This document shows positions 1-6,259 of a stretch of DNA of 16,886 bases, one piece after another; the first letter of the stretch is position 1, and each line of letters opens with the position of its first letter. Source of the stretch: JAEEJA01 sp036343175. GTDB taxonomy: Bacteria; Bacillota; Clostridia; Lachnospirales; Lachnospiraceae. Below the pieces are notes generated by a model. It ran no database searches. It was not told the origin of the DNA and saw nothing but the letters and a program-made list of their open reading frames with translations. The stretch spans positions 1 to 16,886 of the forward strand of contig JAZASR010000041.1 in NCBI GenBank assembly GCA_036343175.1. The letters run 5' to 3'. A program made the position numbers and the translations under genes.

Positions 1-1
1 G

Positions 2-3000
2 GTGTATAAGCGCTTCTTTACGCTTTTTCTTGCTGTATGCATGCTTGTGACTATGACGCCTCAGACTGGCATAAGTGTCCAGGCAGCAGAAAAAATCAAG
101 ATCAGCAAAAAGACGCTGACCCTTAAAGCAGGCGAGAGCAAGACTCTTAAATTAAAGAACGTCAAGAAGAAAGATATAAAGAAGATAAAGTGGTCATCTT
201 CGAAGAAGAAGGTCGCCACAGTCAGTAAGAAAGGCAAGGTCAAGGCTGTCGGAATCGGCAAGGCTAAGATCACCGCAAAGTACAAGGGTAAGAAATATGT
301 CTGCAAGGTAACAGTTAAGGCAGCAGACGAAGCGGTACCATCAGCAGAGGCGCCTGCTTCAGATACTTTGACACAGACGCCTTCTGACACTGCAGGCGTG
401 GCTCTATCTCCGGCACCGGCCTCTCAGCCGACCACGGATCCAAATGCAGGCATTGCTGCAAGTGTTGATGACCTTAAGTCAAAATTAAGTGATAAGTCAA
501 AGGCTCCGGCTGAGCTTACATTTAAGACTGATGCAAAAGAGAATATAGAGATCCCTGATTCTGTTGTTGCTAAGGATACCGTACTTACAGTAGATGCCCC
601 TAATGCGACTATTACAAATAAGGGTGAGTTTAAGAAGGTCATTATAAAGAACATTGCACAGGATACATGGATAGAGGATGTAAAGGCCGATCCTGATGCT
701 GTTTCAGTTCTTGATATGCAGGCAGAAACAGGTCACATTAAGATAAGTGAGAATGCTAAAGCAGAGATAACTGTAAGCGGCAATGTGAAAAAGCTTCATT
801 TAAGCAACAGCGGTACCGTCACGGAAGTGCACCTGAATGTTAAAGCAGAGCTTATCATTGACGGAGATAATGTTTATCAGATGCCTGTAACAGCGGGCGA
901 AAATGCTGAAGGCGCAAGTATTATTACAGAGATACCGCTCGACTTGAATGTTAAGGTAAAGATCAGACTTACACTCAGGCCAGGCGCTGCAAATGGCACT
1001 ACAGTAGATTCTCTTACAAAAGAGACCATTCCGGACATCATCGGTGTCGGTATAGTAGAGGTGACTGTCGGCGATACAGTTCAGCATATAGTGGCTGACA
1101 GCACAGGTATATCATTCGATGCAAAGGGAACAGTATCCGGTTATGTTTATGACCTTGATGGCAATTACCTTGAGGGTGCATCCGTATACCTTGTTAATTA
1201 TCCGAAAGATTACAACGGAGAAAGCGGCGATACATTTATAAGCGGCGTTTCTCCTTCAGGTTCGACAAATAGCGACGGATATTTTGAATTGGGAGATGTC
1301 AACTTCGGTAATTATCTGCTCATAATAAAGAAAGAAGGGTATGCTGCTGAGGCAATGCCTGCTGTGCTCGCCCAGGATAACTACTACGTAGGCAGCATTA
1401 TGCTTCTTACACAGCAGCAGAAGGAATCAAAGGGTGATATCACCGGCCTTGTCAATGATTCCGCAAAGGAAGACAGAGATGGAGATCTTGTTCCTGTTAC
1501 AGGCGCTGCAATCTATATAAGAAAAGGTCTCAATAATACTACAGGCCGTGATAAAAAAGAAGCTTACAGCGACATGAATGGAAAATTCACATTCAGCGGT
1601 CTTTCATACGGCAATTACTGTATACAGGCTGTCAAGGAAGGGTATATGACAGCAGCTATGAATGTTACTGTTAAGGCAGAGACAAACTCTGTTCAGGTAA
1701 ACCTTACCAATACAACTACGCTTACTACAGGCAAGGAGGTCCAGTTTATCCTTCACTGGGATCAGGCGGCATCTGACCATGCTGTATCGCATGACCTTGA
1801 CTCACACTTAACAGGTCCGGGAACAGGCAAGGATACCCGCTTCCATATTTATTACAGTCATCGTAAATATTTTGGAAACGAGACCGGAAGAGCAGCAGAT
1901 TATGATGATAAAGATGGGTATTATGAAAAACCACAATCAGATCTGGATCATGATGATGTTGACTACGAAGGTCCTGAGACCACAACTATCCGCAGATCTC
2001 AGCCCGGCATATATCATTTCTACGTATATGACTATGCTAACCAGTCCGATCGCGATAATAAGGCGCTTGGTTCCTCACACCCATGGGTAGAGGTAAAGCA
2101 GGGTGCAGCTACAACTACATTCCGTATCCCAGATGGATCTGTCGGCACTCTTTGGGAGGTCTGCAGCTTTGATTCAAGAACAGGTAAACTTACTGCAGAT
2201 GGCTCTGTATATTATTTTGCAGGGAATTCCGAGACAGTCGGCTCCATGACATATAAGGAATATATAAGTGATCTTTTCAGCAAGGCAGAAAAGCTTGGTC
2301 TGACAGGCGACAGGCGGTATAAGGATGCAAAAGACGGTCTTGAAAATGCAAAGGGCGAAGAGCAGCAGAAGCTTCTTAGCGACCTTATATCACTTATTCA
2401 GGAGACACTTGATAAAGTTAAGATCGAAAGTATCGATTATCCTGAGATGGCAGATGTTGACTTCCGAAATGCCAATTCAGGAAGCTTTACCGGCAGCATA
2501 ACTGTATCTACATATGGTGACCAGGTAGATTATGATAAGCTGCTTGAAGGTGTAAGCTTTACTGATGAAAGCGTAAAGAAAGAGATAAAGGATTCCGATG
2601 ACCCGGCATTCGAAAAGATGCTTACTGCCACACTTGGCAAGGTAGTTATCAATTATTACATAGTGGTAAAGGAGCTTGATATACTTTCATCCGTTTCAGG
2701 TGTTACTGATGATGTGAGCAGTATAGAAGACTACACTGTAAGAACATATTCTTCAGGATCGGATGATGGAGAGGATAAACAGACAGAAGAAAAATATCTG
2801 TATGTCAGAGGCGGAAAAAGTACTCTTACCGATCCGGTATTTTCATTCAGAAATGAGAGGATATCCGGTACATACAAGGCCGGACAGGCAAATTTCCACG
2901 ATTTAAATGCTGTGGGAACACTCACTTTTGCATTCAATGGCAAGTCATATTCATATCCTGTAGTATATGAGCAGGATAAGTCTTATGCCCTTCGTAAGAT

Positions 3001-5533
3001 AAGCCGTGTAACCTGTGATAACAACAATATTACTTATAAAAGCTATGGATCTGTTTATGATAACAGTACAGAAGCTTATAAGTATTATTATGAAGTAAAG
3101 GGCACTTCAAAGGATTTCACATCACCGGTATTTACAACTAATAATGAAAATGTGTCAGTTTCATATAAGCCATATACTGATGAAGAGGTCATTGTCGACA
3201 GCAGGAAGGCGGCCGGAGAGATAAGCGTCACATGGAGCGATGATACATTCACATATCCTCTTGTATATGAATATGATGCTGCATATGGACTTAAAAAGAT
3301 CACAAAAGTTATAGATCCGGGAAATCTTATCACATATAGTGATGACGATAGCCAGATAATTAATAATAATACTGTTTACTATTATTATGTAAAAGGAATA
3401 AGTAAGTCTCTGTCTGCTCCGGAATTTACCGGATATGATTATGATAGTGATAATGACGTAAAAGTGTCTTACCTAGCTTATACGGACGGACTGCATGATC
3501 TTTATCCGGCAAATGATGACGATAAGCATCTTTATGCATCAGGTGAAATTACGGTCACATGCCAATATGGCACTTACACCTATCCACTTGTATATGAACA
3601 GGATAAAGAACATAAATATTCTTATAGAGACTTTGCAGTCGCTGATCTTAAGCAGGATGGAGAGCTTACAGCTGTAACTTCATCTTATTACAAGTCTGTA
3701 GAGGATGAAAATGGTGTTTACAGGTACCGCTATTGGTATGTAAAAGGCACAGCTGATGATCTTACCGGATCGGTCCCTGAATTTGAAAAAAATGTGAATA
3801 ATTACCTTGCACCTGATACAGTAAATAAGGTTACTGCAAGTGACAATGAAGATATTGGCAGCTATATGTTCACATATACATATGGCGGGCAGACCTTTAA
3901 GGATTACATTAAGTATGAAAAGACTGAAAACTTCGCTTCTTCTGTATATCTTTCCAGTATTCTTAAAAGCGTAAGCGTATCAGGTAATGAGCTTTATACT
4001 TCAGGCACATACTGGTATGGATATGAAGATACGATCGCAACTTCAGATGCGGTCGTTGTATTAAAGAATATGGGACCCGGCTATGAATGCAGCCTTGAAC
4101 AGGATGGTTCAAAGTCCGAATCATATTATCAGCTTACAGTAAAGGCTGGAAACAATGAGGCAAAATACAGTATCTACTATTATCCATTCAAAGTAGGCTT
4201 TGATGACATAGTAACAGATGACAATGAGCTGAGAAGCAGTTATTACAGTACGTCAGGCTCTTCTGATGATAAAGGAACTTATTCTTATATATCAGTTACC
4301 GGTGTGCTTCTGGTTCTGACCAAAGACTTAAATCATGTTTCCCTGAAATTTGAAGGTGGTTCTTCTTATAAGCCATTGGATGAAGGCTGGACCATTACTG
4401 AAAATACAGAAAAAAATGAGCGCGGTCAATATATAATAAGCGGAACGATAGGCGGAAAGTACGAAAGAAAGATCTATATCAAGTATAAGCAGTTAGATCT
4501 TAATGATGGTGGATTTTCTATAAAGTCTATCAGTGATTCTGATGGTGACGGATATGATTATGATACTAATTCATACTATAATTCTGAAGACAAAAAGTAT
4601 GTAAAGTATATTGACATCACGGGTCTTAAAGACACTATCGATCCGGACTTTAAGATCAGCTTTTATGATTATACATACTATGTTGTCCCTGATTATAAGC
4701 TTGAAAAGATCACAACTCCGATTACTGCCGCATCAGTAAATGGCAAAACCTATGAATATACGCTTACATTCTCATATAAAGAGGCTGTACCTGCTGTATA
4801 TTATTTAAGATATGTCAAGCTCACAACTGAAAGTGATATTGACTTCCTGGATCGCGTTAATAAGGTAAGTGTTACAGGACAGGCTGTCAGAAAGAATGTA
4901 AAATATTACTACACCGATGAAAGCGGTCAGAAGATGAGCTTCAAATATTCATCGAATGAGGGAATAAAATATAACCACTCTTATCTAGATATCACAGGGG
5001 CGGAAGAAAGTCTCAAAGCATATCCGGAGCTTACATTTTCTCACTATTCCGGCAAGGGAATCATTCCTTCCTACAGTTTTGAAGAACTTGGACCTTCAGA
5101 TCCCGCTTCTGTAGCAGGACTCTTTGCCGGCAAGGTGATCTTCACTGCAGGTGACTGTGTAAAGACCTACTATTATGCATATGACAAGGCCAGACTTTAC
5201 AAGCCGTCTGTTTACTATAATGCTTCGCCATCCTCTATCTATATAAATGCTGATGATCAGCAGACATTAAAAGATAATGAAGGCACTTATGAGCATATAT
5301 TATTCAGCAGTGATATTGATGAATTCGAGCCTGAAAATGTAAAGAATATATATTCAGGTCAAAGTGACTTTTATTCTACAAAAAACCTTAAGATCTCCAA
5401 AGCACCTGAGGGTGAGACAAGAGGCGCATATATCCTCACCTTTAAGGCCAGCATGGGCGAGGAAGATGAGAATGAAAATTATATCTACAAGGATTACACA
5501 TATTATGTGGATTATAAGAAGAAGCAATCATAA
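2..5533 (+). CDS. Giant secreted multi-domain surface protein (Big2, carboxypeptidase-regulatory-like domains, Tyr/Asp-rich tandem repeats)
   Basis: I recognise modules but no named gene; adhesion or cell-surface function is inference. Residues 1-29 look like a signal peptide ending near VQAAE. Residues about 30-107 are a very Lys-rich Big2 (bacterial Ig-like) domain with the typical KATVSKKGKVKAV-like pattern. A Pro/Ala/Ser/Thr linker follows (about 108-152), then a beta-rich part, then two carboxypeptidase-regulatory-like domains (about 375-475 and 477-575, motifs such as SDGYFELGDV and DMNGKFTFSGL). Residues about 579-745 contain LHWDQ and HDLDSHL, resembling YfaP-type Asp-rich modules. 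A short helical linker (about 750-810) leads into 8-9 diverged repeats to the C-terminus. No LPXTG motif or C-terminal membrane helix is visible, so it is probably released or held non-covalently. The GTG at base 2 has no visible ribosome binding site because the window begins there, so the true start may be upstream. Its own terminator follows. Confidence 0.85.
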   Translation: MYKRFFTLFLAVCMLVTMTPQTGISVQAAEKIKISKKTLTLKAGESKTLKLKNVKKKDIKKIKWSSSKKKVATVSKKGKVKAVGIGKAKITAKYKGKKYVCKVTVKAADEAVPSAEAPASDTLTQTPSDTAGVALSPAPASQPTTDPNAGIAASVDDLKSKLSDKSKAPAELTFKTDAKENIEIPDSVVAKDTVLTVDAPNATITNKGEFKKVIIKNIAQDTWIEDVKADPDAVSVLDMQAETGHIKISENAKAEITVSGNVKKLHLSNSGTVTEVHLNVKAELIIDGDNVYQMPVTAGENAEGASIITEIPLDLNVKVKIRLTLRPGAANGTTVDSLTKETIPDIIGVGIVEVTVGDTVQHIVADSTGISFDAKGTVSGYVYDLDGNYLEGASVYLVNYPKDYNGESGDTFISGVSPSGSTNSDGYFELGDVNFGNYLLIIKKEGYAAEAMPAVLAQDNYYVGSIMLLTQQQKESKGDITGLVNDSAKEDRDGDLVPVTGAAIYIRKGLNNTTGRDKKEAYSDMNGKFTFSGLSYGNYCIQAVKEGYMTAAMNVTVKAETNSVQVNLTNTTTLTTGKEVQFILHWDQAASDHAVSHDLDSHLTGPGTGKDTRFHIYYSHRKYFGNETGRAADYDDKDGYYEKPQSDLDHDDVDYEGPETTTIRRSQPGIYHFYVYDYANQSDRDNKALGSSHPWVEVKQGAATTTFRIPDGSVGTLWEVCSFDSRTGKLTADGSVYYFAGNSETVGSMTYKEYISDLFSKAEKLGLTGDRRYKDAKDGLENAKGEEQQKLLSDLISLIQETLDKVKIESIDYPEMADVDFRNANSGSFTGSITVSTYGDQVDYDKLLEGVSFTDESVKKEIKDSDDPAFEKMLTATLGKVVINYYIVVKELDILSSVSGVTDDVSSIEDYTVRTYSSGSDDGEDKQTEEKYLYVRGGKSTLTDPVFSFRNERISGTYKAGQANFHDLNAVGTLTFAFNGKSYSYPVVYEQDKSYALRKISRVTCDNNNITYKSYGSVYDNSTEAYKYYYEVKGTSKDFTSPVFTTNNENVSVSYKPYTDEEVIVDSRKAAGEISVTWSDDTFTYPLVYEYDAAYGLKKITKVIDPGNLITYSDDDSQIINNNTVYYYYVKGISKSLSAPEFTGYDYDSDNDVKVSYLAYTDGLHDLYPANDDDKHLYASGEITVTCQYGTYTYPLVYEQDKEHKYSYRDFAVADLKQDGELTAVTSSYYKSVEDENGVYRYRYWYVKGTADDLTGSVPEFEKNVNNYLAPDTVNKVTASDNEDIGSYMFTYTYGGQTFKDYIKYEKTENFASSVYLSSILKSVSVSGNELYTSGTYWYGYEDTIATSDAVVVLKNMGPGYECSLEQDGSKSESYYQLTVKAGNNEAKYSIYYYPFKVGFDDIVTDDNELRSSYYSTSGSSDDKGTYSYISVTGVLLVLTKDLNHVSLKFEGGSSYKPLDEGWTITENTEKNERGQYIISGTIGGKYERKIYIKYKQLDLNDGGFSIKSISDSDGDGYDYDTNSYYNSEDKKYVKYIDITGLKDTIDPDFKISFYDYTYYVVPDYKLEKITTPITAASVNGKTYEYTLTFSYKEAVPAVYYLRYVKLTTESDIDFLDRVNKVSVTGQAVRKNVKYYYTDESGQKMSFKYSSNEGIKYNHSYLDITGAEESLKAYPELTFSHYSGKGIIPSYSFEELGPSDPASVAGLFAGKVIFTAGDCVKTYYYAYDKARLYKPSVYYNASPSSIYINADDQQTLKDNEGTYEHILFSSDIDEFEPENVKNIYSGQSDFYSTKNLKISKAPEGETRGAYILTFKASMGEEDENENYIYKDYTYYVDYKKKQS
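2680..5520 (+). repeat. Diverged protein-level tandem repeats in the surface protein
   Basis: Roughly 95-120-residue units recur through the C-terminal half. Each has an aromatic strand ending in VKG or ITG (YLYVRGG near residue 931, YYYEVKG near 1028, YYYYVKG near 1125, YWYVKG near 1244, YIDITG near 1534, YLDITG near 1660). A P-x-F strand follows, then an acidic loop, then a closing strand such as TYPLVYEQD. The first three units are most alike and later ones decay, with two barely recognisable units between residues about 1320 and 1500. The repeats are seen in the protein; DNA identity between units is low, so they are old. Asp-rich loops suggest possible Ca2+ binding, which is inference. 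Confidence 0.7.
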
Positions 5534-5570
5534 GCTTTTATGAAATGTCGGACTAACACTCGTGATTTTT

Positions 5571-5589
5571 GTCGTGGGAGGTTCACGAC
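5571..5589 (+). other. Small hairpin just after the surface-protein gene
   Basis: GTCGTG (5571-5576) pairs perfectly with CACGAC (5584-5589) around a 7-nt loop. No T-run follows on either strand, so it is not an obvious terminator. It may protect the 3' end of the mRNA. Confidence 0.35.
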
Positions 5590-5595
5590 CTTCAA

Positions 5596-5682
5596 GTATC
5601 ATTAGCATTAAACTTTAAGCAAGTGCGGATGCTGCAATCGTCCTTCCGATTCGCTTTTGTATCACATAGCATCAAACTTTAA
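5596..5682 (+). repeat. Imperfect direct repeat pair of about 23 bp, 63 bp apart
   Basis: GTATCATTAGCATTAAACTTT with trailing AA (5596-5618) recurs as a near copy at 5659-5682, with one inserted base and two substitutions. Between them is a small hairpin, AATCG (5636-5640) with CGATT (5647-5651), followed by CGCTTTT. The spacing suggests a partial duplication of a terminator-like unit. Function is unknown. Confidence 0.5.
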
Positions 5683-5684
5683 TT

Positions 5685-5730
5685 AAAAGGCCGGTCTTCG
5701 CTGCAATTTTCCGCGAAACTGGCCTTTTTT
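5685..5730 (+). terminator. Strong Rho-independent terminator after the surface-protein gene
   Basis: AAAGGCCGGT pairs with ACTGGCCTTT, with one G-T wobble. An inner TTCGC/GCGAA helix extends the stem, and a run of six T closes it. It sits about 150 bp after the stop codon and would end transcription of the giant gene before the structured region. Confidence 0.9.
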
Positions 5731-5803
5731 CTGCTGCTTGTGGTATTATATAGTTCGGATAAGCGTTATGAATGCTATTAAAATTTAAGAAGCTGCGATA
5801 AAG

Positions 5804-5821
5804 TATAATTTTTTCTATAAT
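5804..5821 (+). promoter_or_regulatory. Candidate -10 elements before the structured RNA
   Basis: TATAAT occurs at 5804-5809 and again at 5816-5821. The first would start transcription at about 5816-5821, the first bases of the closing helix of the predicted RNA. No convincing TTGACA-like -35 box is present at 16-18 bp, so this is only a partial promoter match. Confidence 0.4.
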
Positions 5822-6213
5822 TTACGGTTTGCGGGGATGAGCTGTAAGCAATACTGTTTAGTCGCCGTGCTCGTAAACATCATCCGTCCTGGTTTGCTTA
5901 AAACGCCAACCTTTGTGTATTTATTTTCTATTCAGAAAATAGCATTTCAGGGAATGGAGGTTTGAAATAGGAAACTTTAAGCACAGGTCTTATGTTATCA
6001 TCAGCCTTAAGTAACTGAAAAAGCACTTTGATGGTCAGGGAAATGCTTCTGGACTATCCGCAACGCCGCTTCTTTGCGAAGACGACCGAAGGAGAGTCTC
6101 AAGGTTAGAGGCGCTGCGTGAGGACCTAAGCGCAAGAAAAGTCCAGAAGCCACTGCCTGACCACAAAGTGCTATTGGAAAATAAAAAGGCTGATGATGGG
6201 AGCAAACCGTAAA
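5821..6213 (+). ncRNA. Candidate large structured RNA of about 393 nt, family not recognised
   Basis: The two ends form a perfect 12-bp helix (5821-5832 with 6202-6213). Inside, GGATGA (5835-5840) pairs with TCATCC (5880-5885) and encloses GTTTA/TAAAC (5856-5860 with 5874-5878). An 8-bp hairpin lies at 5922-5929/5934-5941. A long arm stacks four perfect helices: 12 bp (5997-6008/6186-6197), 8 bp (6022-6029/6165-6172), 8 bp (6032-6039/6156-6163) and 11 bp (6045-6055/6140-6150). Near-symmetric internal loops separate them (13 x 13 nt, 2 x 1, 5 x 5). The tip carries CGCAA/TTGCG (6059-6063/6074-6078) and GCGCT/AGCGC (6111-6115/6129-6133). It shows no tmRNA, RNase P, SRP, T-box or common riboswitch signature that I can recognise. 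It could be a free RNA, the 5' leader of the downstream NFACT gene, or a palindromic mobile element. The pairings are seen; RNA function is inferred. Confidence 0.6.
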
Positions 6214-6229
6214 ATTAATGCACTGAAGA

Positions 6230-6235
6230 TATAAT
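6230..6235 (+). promoter_or_regulatory. Possible -10 box for the NFACT gene
   Basis: A TATAAT hexamer lies 25 bp before the NFACT start and just after the structured region. No clear -35 box is present. If used, the mRNA would start near 6242 and lack the structured RNA. If not, the structured RNA is the leader. Confidence 0.3.
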
Positions 6236-6259
6236 AACCGGAAGAGAAAGGATCATTTA

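Noticed and set aside
5992..6018. Eight-codon frame MLSSALSN in the structured region
   Set aside because: It overlaps the 12-bp helix of the long arm and has no convincing binding site; the RNA structure explains the sequence better.
5821..6213. Identification as a cobalamin riboswitch, because GCCACTG and GGGAA occur
   Set aside because: The elements are in the wrong order and spacing, the B12 box is absent, and both lie in strands of the long arm.
5821..6213. Identification as tmRNA, RNase P RNA, SRP RNA or a T-box
   Set aside because: None of their core signatures is present (no T-loop/CCA end, no GAGGAAAGTCC, no SRP GGAA/GNAR tip, no T-box sequence).
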